A model generated the notes under the pieces. That model had not been told where the DNA came from, ran no database searches, and saw nothing but the letters and a program-made list of their open reading frames with translations. Source: Onchidella celtica (taxonomy: Eukaryota; Mollusca; Gastropoda; Systellommatophora; Onchidiidae). Taken from it: a stretch of 64,000 bases of DNA. The DNA lies in assembly GCA_963931925.1 (NCBI GenBank), contig OZ007569.1:27900024-27964023 (forward strand), given 5' to 3'. Below, piece after piece: positions 1 through 64,000 of the stretch. Each line of letters opens with the position of its first letter. The stretch's first letter is position 1. A program made the position numbers and the translations under genes.

Positions 1-485
1 CGAGGTCTCATTGAAATTCAATGTCGTGACATCGCCAACCAACTAAGTGGCTGGGCCTCGCCGAGCCCTATTCCATTCATTTCACTATCTGCTCTGATAA
101 TGTGATATTTTTGTTTGAATACAAAATAATTACATAAATTTAAATCTATCCTACGATCTTACATTAGGATAAAAAAAAAATATAATGAATTAATTTTTTT
201 GTTTCCCCCCTCCTCTGTATGTACTGTTATCATTTTTTAGACAACTTTACTGTGCCGAGACAGAAATTCTAATAAAAGACGAGGAAACAGGGGTGTGATC
301 TGGCAAATATATTAAGATACAGACAAATACCATAGATGTTTTCCTATCCTTCAAATCGTTTTCATTTCTTCATATTTTTGTTGTCCTCTCCCGACCAACC
401 TGAAAATGAAACTCATGAGGCCCAACAATTGGCTGGCCTCCTTTCAAATAAGTGATAAAGATGGTCCGTTTTTTGTTTCCTTCAG

Positions 486-621
486 AACCAACTGTTTGAC
501 CACAAGTTCATCACAGTCCACAACGCCTTCATCCTCAAGAGCCAGTTACGATGGTCAGATGCTCAACCCCGACGTGATCTGCACGCGTTCTCGCAACACA
601 TCAACTACCTACATGTGCAAG
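486..621 (+). CDS. ADAMTS-like gene, cysteine-rich exon (first in window)
   Basis: A pyrimidine tract and TTCAG precede the exon, and GTAACC follows ...ATGTGCAAG. It enters with one base completing a codon and leaves in phase 0. It encodes NCLTTSSSQS...YDGQMLNPDVICTRS...TYMCK with three cysteines. The YDGQMLNPDVIC segment resembles the start of the ADAMTS cysteine-rich/disintegrin-like region. Methionine codons upstream in the same open frame are intronic. I see no earlier exon in 1-485. Confidence 0.75.
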
Positions 622-3600
622 GTAACCTTTTTTTTTTTTTCCCTCGCCGTTTCTTTTCTCAGATCACTAATTTATATTCTCGACAACATTCAATTTTTGT
701 GAATGTTATCATCTGCCTCGAGACCATGGGATCAAAAAAAAAAAAAAAGTGATTTAGATGAATGTAGCCCGGTTTTTTTTTTTCAACAGGCGAAGCGGGG
801 GTGACGTGAAGAGTAACTGAAGTACAGCGATTTAGTGGCACTTCTTGGATGATTTTGTTAGAAACGTTTGGACATCAGGGCTTATCGCCATGGACAACAA
901 CGCTGTTCATTACTTCAAAAAAGCGGGTAGTTGGCGTGCATTTCTGGTAGGGTCTCCGCCTGTCCTATCTTCCTCTGATATATTCTGTCGTTTGCCTTGC
1001 TTTTTTTTTTTTTATGTGGCACAATGTGACCGTTATCGTATCGCCGTGCTTTCTCTAAAATCAAACTTCAAAATTTAAACTACTTCAAAACAGGACAGTA
1101 ACCTGTACGGCGATGCCATTCCCCAAGGAGACAAAATCTGCACCTACATCTACTGCGCTAAACCAGGAACCCACTTGTGTCTACCTGCCTACTCCTCTGA
1201 CGGCATGATCTGTGGCCCAGCCAAGGTAAGCTACTCTTTCCAATTTTGTGTGTGTTGGTTTGCATTATATGAAGAAGGACAGTAACAGATTGCAGAAGCA
1301 ACGTTTTATATGTTAAGTTGTCAATAGATGCAGATAAGTAAACACAGAAAGACACATACAAAAAGAAGAAAACCTATACAAGTATGCATTAATAATTCAA
1401 TTGGCCTACCACCCAAAAAAAAAAATCAAAGAAAAAGAATATTAATAAACAAAGAAATTGCTGCGGGAATATACCTTGGCATCCGAGTAACGACAAATCG
1501 AAAGGTATGAAATTTGGAACTATTACCGTTATCTCTTACGGCGGTCGATCCCAAGTGATATCAACATGAATGAAACAATTTCAAACTCACATGATGCACG
1601 ACTTTTTTTTTTTCTATTGCGTTCAAGCCAGTGGCTAAGAAACAAATTACTGACAACTATAATTGTTATTCTTACTGTCCTGTGGGAGATCCTATACTAT
1701 ATTCAGCTTTTCTTTTCTTTTATTAAAAAAAAAAAAGAAAAGGTACGGTAATCAGGTTACCTAATATCCTTTGAAAAGTAAGCCGTTTTGTCATTTATGC
1801 ATACTTGTATATTAGCAATTATTACGAGATACTTCATCATAGGAAAGAAACATGATCTGTTTATTTTGACGTCTACCTGTTCAACCCCTTAGCCTAAAGG
1901 TCCAAGAACAGATATATATCCCTCAGCACCGTAAGATAACAAAACATCATCCCTTCAAAAACATTATTGAAGACTGGCTTTACGCAAGAAGTGAAGAAGA
2001 CGCTAGTAAGCAACACTGGTCATATGTCGGAAAATTAAGTTATTAATAAAATGACGCAGATATGTCAGTCTGGCAGCGGCAAACAGGTATTTTAATTGAA
2101 TATAATGTATATATTAGGTGGTTTCTTAAATGTTAAGAAAGTCCCAACCCGCCATCTCACCCACTTTCCCCAGAGATGTGAAAATGGAAAGTGCGTGCAC
2201 GATTCAACTCCACAATCTCAGAATGCTGATCGTGAGTCTGTTTACATCGATTACATTACAAGTTTCCTAATTTATATGTGCACTTTTTAACTGCATGAAT
2301 GTTGGACGACATCTTATTCTACTTTCCCAACAAAATACAAACTCATCATACTCGAAATTAACTGTACATTCAATGGGCAGTTAAAAGAAATTCCATTAAT
2401 TAAATAATAAAGTTAGGAACGCAAAATGATTATGAGTTAAAGCTGGGAGTTATGAACACACTTCAAGAGGAATAAGAGCTGTGTTTTTCTTGTTTGTCTA
2501 CTTTGTCGATGGTCTAACCATCAGTTCCACCAGCCCCCCCCCTCCGCCTCCCCTATTCTGCATAGAGTTGGGGTCCATCCATAATGTTTGATTTGGGCGA
2601 TTTTTCTTCATTACTCTCCTGCCCAGCGAATTGTCTCTGGGGAGATGTCAAGCAATTGTCGTTCTCAAGACCTGCCTTCACTGGTGACTGCGCTCACTAT
2701 CTCACTGCCTACGGTGTCGATTCTTGCTACGACCCTCTGATCGCTGAGATGTGTTGTGCCACATGCAAAACCCACAACTCTGGAGTTAAAGGTCAGTTTT
2801 GGCCCGTCTTTAACTACAAAACAGGGCCGGTGTGACGAAGTATTTGTTCCCTCATAGCAGACGTTCCCCCTGGAACAAAATTCAAATACTCGTACTTCGT
2901 GGTTTACGCTCTCTGGCAGCCGTGAAGTATTTGTTCCCCGATCACATATGCCAACCCCCCAACAAATGTTATATACAAACAGTACATGGTCACACGGAAC
3001 GAATACTATAGATGGTCCCCGGAACAGATACTTAATAATGCTTTAAACCAGCTTGACAAGTAGGGCCCCAAGGCTAAGGGGGCCGGTGATAGGGCAAGCT
3101 AGTCTTGTCAAGTACACACAACATCACATTGCAACGTACACCTAACACTACATTGCAGGCTTTACGGAGAAAAGCAACGATTATAATTATTGGGCAGTGT
3201 AGCCCTTAAGGCCGGTCCTGACAAAAAAGTACTTGTAAAAGCTGCAACATCGACGGTACAGTTCCTAAATAAGCCATTTCCACTTTTACAATAGACATCC
3301 ATATTCTTCACTATCTTCTATGTTGTTATCATTAAACTAACCACCAACGAAAACAATAAATCATTACTATCCTCATCAACAATACCACCGCCCTCGCTCC
3401 ACTTCATCTCCCACCGCAGCAACAACAACCAGGACTATAATCACAAATACAATAATTTTTCGCGTAGTTTTGTTCTTTCTTTTCACGTTTTATTTTCCCC
3501 TCTCCATTTCTGTCTCCCTCTCCTCATTCTATCCCCCTTCCTCTTCTTTACGGTTATCAGCTTCCTTCCTCCTGACCCCCCCCCCCCCCCCCATTCCCTT

Positions 3601-4532
3601 CCACTGCTTCCATTTTCACCAAGACCATCGCTGTTATCGTAGAAAAAAAAAATTCACACACTTCATAACCAATGTCCTCCAGGATGTGAATACGGAGATA
3701 AGTCTAGCGACTGCACCCACCACACAGCACAGAGCATTTGTCACAGCTCCAGGAACCAAGCATTGTGTTGCCACACCTGCAGGTAAGTTCCAATGAAGGA
3801 GATCCATAAGGTCTCCATGACAACTACATCTAAACAGCAGAATGAGACCAAGCTGAATGAACCACACCGATTTGAAATTTCCACACGGTAATTGTAATAA
3901 TTATTCGCATTACTGAAGATCTTTTGGACACGCCTTTTTGAAATTCCTATAAATTATAATCATTATTCGCAAAACCGAAGAATTGTATTGGACACGCCGT
4001 TTTGAAATTTCCATGACTATGATCATTATTCTAAAACTGAAGAATGTTTTGGAAACATCGACTGAAATGTCAATACTTATTAATAATTATTAGCTAAACG
4101 GAAGAATAGTTTAGATGTACGGACTTGAAATTTCCATTTACAGTTAATCGCAAAGCCGAAGTATTTAGGCTAGTTATGTATTTCTTACGCTAGAACGGAG
4201 ATCAGTGAGGATTCCCCTCTGAAGAGATTGTCGTGTAGCTATAAATACTATTCAATTAATGCTAGAGGAACAGGTCCACTGAGATGAGAGAGACAGAAGG
4301 AATGAAAGACAGTAACAAATAACAGCAGGAGAGAGAAAGAGTGAGAGAGGGAGAGAGAGGAGAGAGAGGGAGAGAGACAGACAGACAGAAAGAGAGAGGG
4401 AGGGAGAGAGGGAGCAAGAGAGGAGCGAGAGAAAGAGAGGAGGGGGAGAGAGGAGAGAGAGCGGGGGGAGAGAGAGAGAGAGAGACAGAGAGAGAGAAAG
4501 AGAGAGAGGGGGGGAGCGAGTCAGCGAGAGAA

Positions 4533-4567
<35 letters not shown>

Positions 4568-4883
4568 AAATGAGAAAATCATGTTGGGGGAGAAAAAAAA
4601 AAAAAAAACCGGAATGAAAACAAAGTTGAACTTTAGAACAAGGATGAAATGTGAAATAACTACACTGAAACAATGTGAAAAAAACCCAATAAAATGACAC
4701 TTCAGTATCGTATCTCATGTTTTTACATCTGACAGCTCTTACATCACCCGGCGCTCATTCCCACTGAATCTACCATCTGACGTAGAGATCGTTCCAGGCA
4801 TTAATCAGAACACACTGCCCATTATGACTCAAAAGGAAAAGGGTATCGACGATGATATCTTCACTTATGATAACGATATTTAG
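486..4883 (+). CDS. ADAMTS-like secreted metalloprotease, C-terminal six exons (5' part outside window)
   Basis: Six exons join in frame: 486-621, 1094-1225, 2174-2231, 2627-2791, 3683-3782 and 4736-4883. Each internal edge has AG acceptor and GT donor signals and matching phases. The product reads a cysteine-rich stretch (YDGQMLNPDVIC, then YCAKPGTHLC and CENGKCV), two modules of the form C...C...C...CC-x2-C, and an acidic tail ending DDDIFTYDNDI. The order of small cysteine-rich pieces is that of the region after the catalytic domain in ADAMTS/ADAM proteases, and the two CC-x2-C modules resemble PLAC domains. ADAMTS enzymes are secreted and cleave matrix proteins. The zinc site is not in the window, so protease activity is inferred from family. 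No thrombospondin repeat is visible here. It could instead be an ADAMTS-like protein without a catalytic domain. Confidence 0.75.
1094..1225 (+). CDS. ADAMTS-like gene, cysteine-rich exon 2
   Basis: 132-bp exon between AAACAG and GTAAGC, phase 0 to 0. It encodes 44 residues beginning DSNLYGDAIPQGDKIC and including YIYCAKPGTHLCLPAY and DGMICGPAK. The four cysteines and the C-x-x-P/G-x-x-C spacing fit the ADAMTS cysteine-rich region. Phase-compatible with both neighbouring exons. Confidence 0.8.
2174..2231 (+). CDS. ADAMTS-like gene, short exon (RCENGKCV...)
   Basis: 58-bp exon after CCCCAG and before GTGAGT. It encodes RCENGKCVHDSTPQSQNAD and leaves one base (phase 1). The motif C-x-x-G-x-C closes the cysteine-rich domain in many ADAMTS and ADAM proteins, where it reads C-x-N-G-x-C-V. 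Joining to the next exon forms a proline codon and continues PNCLWGDV. Confidence 0.8.
2627..2791 (+). CDS. ADAMTS-like gene, first PLAC-like module
   Basis: 165-bp exon after CTGCCCAG and before GTCAGT, phase 1 to 1. It encodes NCLWGDVKQLSF...GDCAHYL...DSCYDPLIAEMCCATCK. Six cysteines end in CC-x2-C, the hallmark spacing of PLAC modules at the C-terminus of ADAMTS, lacunin and papilin proteins. The module is one symmetric exon, which would permit in-frame duplication. Confidence 0.8.
3683..3782 (+). CDS. ADAMTS-like gene, second PLAC-like module
   Basis: 100-bp exon after GTCCTCCAG and before GTAAGT, phase 1 to 2. It encodes GCEYGDKSSDCTHHTAQ...SICHSS...ALCCHTCR. It repeats the six-cysteine C..C..C..CC-x2-C pattern of the preceding exon in a shorter form, so the two modules probably arose by duplication. 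The donor is followed by a diverged 65-bp minisatellite and then a GA tract in the last intron. Confidence 0.8.
3868..4170. repeat. Diverged minisatellite, unit about 65 bp, 4-5 copies
   Basis: The phrases TTGAAATTTCC, AATNATTATTCGCAAA, CCGAAGAA and TTTTGGACACGCC recur in the same order four to five times. It lies in the last intron of the ADAMTS-like gene. Confidence 0.7.
4320..4570. repeat. Purine-only (GA)n-rich tract
   Basis: About 250 bp made almost solely of G and A on the + strand with runs of GAGAGA. It lies in the last intron of the ADAMTS-like gene, about 165 bp before the terminal acceptor. ORFs here (poly Ser/Leu on -, Glu/Arg on +) are repeat artefacts. Confidence 0.95.
4736..4883 (+). 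CDS. ADAMTS-like gene, terminal coding exon with stop
   Basis: Acceptor ...TTTTTACATCTGACAG. One base completes a serine codon. The exon reads SYITRRSFPLNLPSDVEIVP..., then an acidic tail ending DIFTYDNDI and TAG at 4881-4883. The tail has no cysteines. No strong AATAAA follows within 350 bp; ATTAAA near 5225 is a weak candidate for the poly(A) signal. Confidence 0.7.
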
Positions 4884-5404
4884 TTATCAAACAGCTGAGA
4901 CGAAGGCTCTTGGTTCTCGGTAATGGAAATTAATCCAGAAGGCTGAAAGGGATACAGCGTAATTTCATTCATGTTCGTGGAGTGAAATTTCATTTTATTC
5001 TATGTAGCCCCCCCCCCTCACCCCGCCCCCCTCCCAAAAATACACTGTTTTAGCGAATAACTTCTCAGCTGATATCCTCAAAAGGTAAAATTGGAAATAT
5101 AGGAAGAAAAGAACCACATCTAGAATCATGAAGTGAGAAAAAGATACATTTAATGAGTCCACAATATGTGAAAATTGAAAGAAATTTTTCAATCTGCCCT
5201 TTTCTTAATTAAGGATATTTTATATTAAAACAGGCCGACACAGTAATAGGTAGATTTGAGGCTATTAAAATTTGTTTGTGAAGTTGATTCTGCAGGATAA
5301 TTTAATTTGTTATTTTTTGCTGCAATAACGATTGTCTTTTCGTCGACCATTAGAGTAACAGGCACACAGTGATGAGAGAAAAAGAGGGAATGAAAAACAA
5401 GAAC

Positions 5405-5521
5405 TAAAAAAAAACAGAAGAGGGAGAGAGAGAGAAAAGAGAGAGAGCGAGAAAGAGAGAGAGAGCGAGAAAGAGAGAGAGAGAAAGAGAAAGAAGGGAG
5501 AGAGAGAAAGAGAGGGAGAGA

Positions 5522-5580
<59 letters not shown>

Positions 5581-5600
5581 GGGGTTTGGGGGGGGGGGCT
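5405..5600. repeat. Second purine-only (GA)n-rich tract, ending in a G run
   Basis: Same composition as 4320-4570, in the gap between the convergent genes. It ends with about ten consecutive G bases. Confidence 0.95.
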
Positions 5601-5776
5601 ATAAAGTGGAAAATCACGTTGGAAAGCTAACGATTTTCCTCTTTCCTCTTTAAATACAATATCGTGAAGCGTGTCAATAGCACGTAGGGTAAAACTGACG
5701 CTGGATGAGAATATAAACAAAACACCGCAATTTTCATATTAATTCTGAGATCTTGCAGCTATATCCAACATGGAAA

Positions 5777-6979
5777 CAAACAACAACAACAACAACAAAA
5801 ATATCAACATCATCACTGTCGACACCTACGACAGCCACAACTGCCGGTCGAGTGCAACAAAACAGAAGGAGAAATGGCGTTCAGATCAAAGGTGGCAGCA
5901 GTAGCAACAACAACAGAAGTAACAACTTCAAGCACAGCAGTCACCGAAATAACAACGAGAACAACAACAATAATAACAGCAACAGTTACAACAACACCAA
6001 CATCAGTAGCAACAACAACAGTAACAACAACAACAATAAAAATACCACCACCACCACCACCACCATCGCCAACAACAGCAGTAACAACAACAACAATACA
6101 AATACCACCACCACCACCATCGCCAACAACAACAGTAACAACAACAACAATAAAAATACCACCACCACCACCATCGCCAACAACAACAGTAACAACAACA
6201 ATAATAAAAATACCACCACCACCACCATCGCCAACAACAGCAGTAACAACAACAACAATAAAAATACCACCACCACCACCATCGCCATCGCCAACAACAA
6301 CAGTAACAACAACAACAATAAAAATACCACCACCACCACCATCGCCAACAACAACAGTAACAACAACAACAATGAAAATACCACCACCACCACCATCGCC
6401 ATCGCCAACAACAGCAGCAACAACAACAACAATACAAATACCACCACCACCACCATCGCCAACAACAGCAGTAACAACAACAACAATAAAAATACCACCA
6501 CCACCACCACCGCCACCACTGCCAACAACAGCAGTAACAACAACAACAAATTAAATACCACCACCACCACCACCACCATCACCAACAACAGCAGTAACAA
6601 CAACAACAATAAAAATACCACCACCACCACCATCGCCAACAACAGCAGTAACAACAACAACAATAAAAATACCACCACCACCACCACCACCATCGCCAAC
6701 AACAACAGTAACAACAACAACAATAAAAAAATACCACCACCACCACCATCACCAACAACAGCAGTAACAACAACAACAATAAAAATACCACCACCACCAT
6801 CGCCAACAACAGCAATAACAACAACAACAATAAAAATACCACCACCACCACCGCCAACAACAGCAGTAACAACAACAACAATAAAAATACCACCACCACC
6901 ACCATCACTAACAACAGCAGTAACAACAACAACAATAAAATACCACGACCACCACCACCACACTGCCAACAACAACAGT

Positions 6980-7010
<31 letters not shown>

Positions 7011-7160
7011 ACAGTACCGACAACAACAACACCAACACCAAAAAAAACCCCCCAGTAGTAACAATAAAAACAATGACAGTAGCAAAAGCAACAACAGCAA
7101 TAATACAATAGTAGCAGTAGCAGCAACAACATCAACATCAACAACAGCAATAACCACCAT
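5777..7160. repeat. ACA/ACC compound satellite, period about 54 bp
   Basis: A core of about 1 kb (5990-6980) repeats a block made of AACAACAGCAGT, (AAC)4, AATAAAAAT, (ACC)5 and ATCGCC, about 54 bp, some 17 times with small changes. Flanks are simpler (AAC)n. The + strand is nearly free of G and poor in T, so several frames stay open and give Thr/Asn, Pro/Thr, Val/Leu and Cys/Tyr-rich ORFs up to 452 codons. None has splice support or family similarity, so I do not call a gene. Confidence 0.9.
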
Positions 7161-7327
7161 AAACAACAGCAACATCGAAGAAGACGAAAAATCAGATAAA
7201 ACTCTCGCACAAGAAAAATACTTATTCGTATTTTGATGTTAGGCTTAATACAGTCATATTCCACTTTAAATTCCTTGCATAGCTATGTAGTGTTTGGCCG
7301 CTTGCTTGAATGCCCTTTTGTCTGAAT

Positions 7328-7362
7328 TCATACGGTGTTAGTTGCCACTACCTCCTTTACAT
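7328..7362 (-). CDS. Candidate terminal exon of the multi-VWA gene
   Basis: On the - strand, acceptor TTTGTCACAG is followed by a phase-1-compatible reading YVKEVVATNTV and TGA. It would end the protein 12 residues after the D11 exon. Only splice consensus and phase support it, there is no clear AATAAA downstream, and other short exons could serve as well. Confidence 0.3.
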
Positions 7363-8096
7363 CTGTGACAAACATTAAAAATAATGTCCAACAATAAAAA
7401 AAAAAATAAATACATTAAAACTTAAAAGTACAAGCCATGTATGCAAAATAACTCTAAACTAACAGATCTCGTAACAAAATACATGAAATTAAATTGATTA
7501 AATTAAACAGTGCTCTCCATTTAACACCACCTCCGGTAGCACGACACTCCGGCTACCACGATCAAATTATTTGGTATATTTTTGTTCTCTTTTCCTTCGT
7601 AAATAAAACCCAATTACAGCAATCGTCCATTTAGACAACAATCGCTTAGCACAACATTATATGCACTACCAAAGATAGTATTCTTGTTAATTATGCCATC
7701 TTGGTGCACAGAAAGTGTATAAATAAATACTTAATAATTATCATAACAGTAAATATTTCAGAAGACTGAGAGGACCGAATAAAGAGTCCAATAACATTAA
7801 CAATAATGACAATGAAAATACACTTCGTCGTGGTGCTAATGGCATGTCTCATTTTTCATAATTTTGAGAAAAGTGAATAAGACTGTATATCACGATGAAA
7901 TAAAAACCAAAAAAACAAAATCAAAAACCAAACATTCTATGGCATCAGTCATTTATATTATATCATTAATACGGATTGGCGCATTCTTTTTTGTTCTTAT
8001 TACATGACAATCTTAGGGTTCGTGTCAAGAAGAACATGAAAAGTCAGTGCATTATCGGCTTAAGTCAGGACTTAATGTGAGAAAAAAGATACTCAC

Positions 8097-63382
<55,286 letters not shown>

Positions 63383-64000
63383 CTAAAATGATAAGATGCA
63401 AAATGCTGACAATTTCAGTTTCAGATTCAATTAGAAATCACGAGTTTGTTTAGCAGAAAAAGGAACCATCACAAAAGTACAAGGATGACCAAAAAAGAAA
63501 AAAAAAAGCGTTCATTTAAAACTATGTATAAAACCTGAAATTCACATGCGGCTGTAAACATTGCCTTCAGCGGCATCTGGGTGTCTCAGAACGACTGTGA
63601 AAATATTCAAACTCATAATCCCACAAGACCAACACTCAGGGCCATCTTAACATCATTATGGGCCTCTGGGCAAAGCAATAGGCTGTGGCCCTCCATCTAT
63701 GCAAATACCCAGAAGTTTGCAGGCAAGGGGCCCCTGGACGGCTGCATTGTGTGCTCATGCATTACGACAGCTGTGCCCGATACCTCCCATCACACGCACA
63801 CAATTTTAGTTCTTTCTGTCCTGTCACAGTATGTTCACTGAATGGCTTATCTAAGAGAGAATCTATTCATGATACATTCTTTTTTTCTTAAATCCCTGAC
63901 ATATGAGGAAACCATCAGCACTCGTACTAATAGGCTTCAACCTGCCTTCACTTTGTAACCACACAAGGAATCAAAAAAAGAAATGAACCCCACGACCAGA
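63383..64000. other. Right edge: intron of D0, nothing recognised
   Basis: The B exon of D0 should lie upstream but is not found here. No VWA-like codons, RNA or transposon ends are visible. Confidence 0.6.

Noticed and set aside
1-117. Open frame at the left edge as an ADAMTS exon
   Set aside because: No cysteines or ADAMTS-like motif and no donor in a suitable place.
4262-5720. Ser/Leu-rich ORFs on the - strand
   Set aside because: Translations of (GA)n tracts.
5990-6980. CRISPR-like array (regular repeats and spacers)
   Set aside because: Eukaryotic context, no unique spacers, and units are low complexity throughout.
5753-7175. Long ORFs rich in Thr/Asn, Pro/Thr, Val/Leu or Cys/Tyr (up to 452 codons)
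   Set aside because: They arise in several frames of the same trinucleotide satellite, which lacks stops by composition. No splice or family support.
7900-8000. Alternative last exon of the VWA gene just left of 8097
   Set aside because: It would need an intron of about 100 bp and a poor acceptor; the 7328-7362 candidate has a better one, though still weak.

Overview
The window looks like an intron-rich, AT-rich animal nuclear genome, most likely a mollusc or other lophotrochozoan. The evidence is short GT-AG-bounded exons in long introns, abundant GA, GACA, GATA, CATC and AAC microsatellites, many small inverted-repeat transposons, and two extracellular-protein genes that meet tail to tail. 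There are no bacterial operons, no CRISPR array, and no rRNA or tRNA gene that I can recognise. The species assignment is inference.

Left, + strand (486-4883): the last six exons of a secreted ADAMTS-type metalloprotease gene. They encode a cysteine-rich region, two six-cysteine PLAC-like modules and an acidic C-terminal tail. The catalytic part lies left of the window.

Middle, 4884-8096: the gap between the convergent genes. It is dominated by purine-rich (GA)n tracts and a 1.4-kb ACA/ACC compound satellite with a period of about 54 bp. The long ORFs there are artefacts.

Right, - strand (about 8100 to 63382, read right to left): one very large gene encoding at least eleven and a half tandem von Willebrand factor A (VWA) domains. 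Each has a cysteine near both ends, as in matrilin or collagen VI type matrix proteins. The 5' end lies right of the window, and only a weak candidate for the last exon is seen. I number the domains D0 (partial, 63.3 kb) to D11 (8-9.6 kb) in protein order. Domain junctions use phase-1 introns, so modules can be duplicated or skipped in frame. Three exon layouts occur in blocks: D1-D2 (and the visible exon of D0) use A/B/C exons of 230/214/132 bp; D3-D9 use A/BC of 215-227 and 343-346 bp; D10-D11 use A/B1/B2C of 224/163/180-183 bp. Eight junctions or linkers carry micro-exons of only 12-24 nt.

The introns are full of mobile elements: two solo LTRs with 5-bp target duplications, an LTR-like element nested inside a truncated LINE 16 bp from a splice donor, hAT-like, Mutator-like and Tc1/mariner-like MITEs, and an L2/CR1-like LINE fragment that splits the second VWA exon of D4. 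Decayed copies of a VWA exon and of a micro-exon show that the locus is still duplicating and losing modules. No expression or homology search was possible, so exon joins are deduced from splice consensus, reading phase and family similarity.
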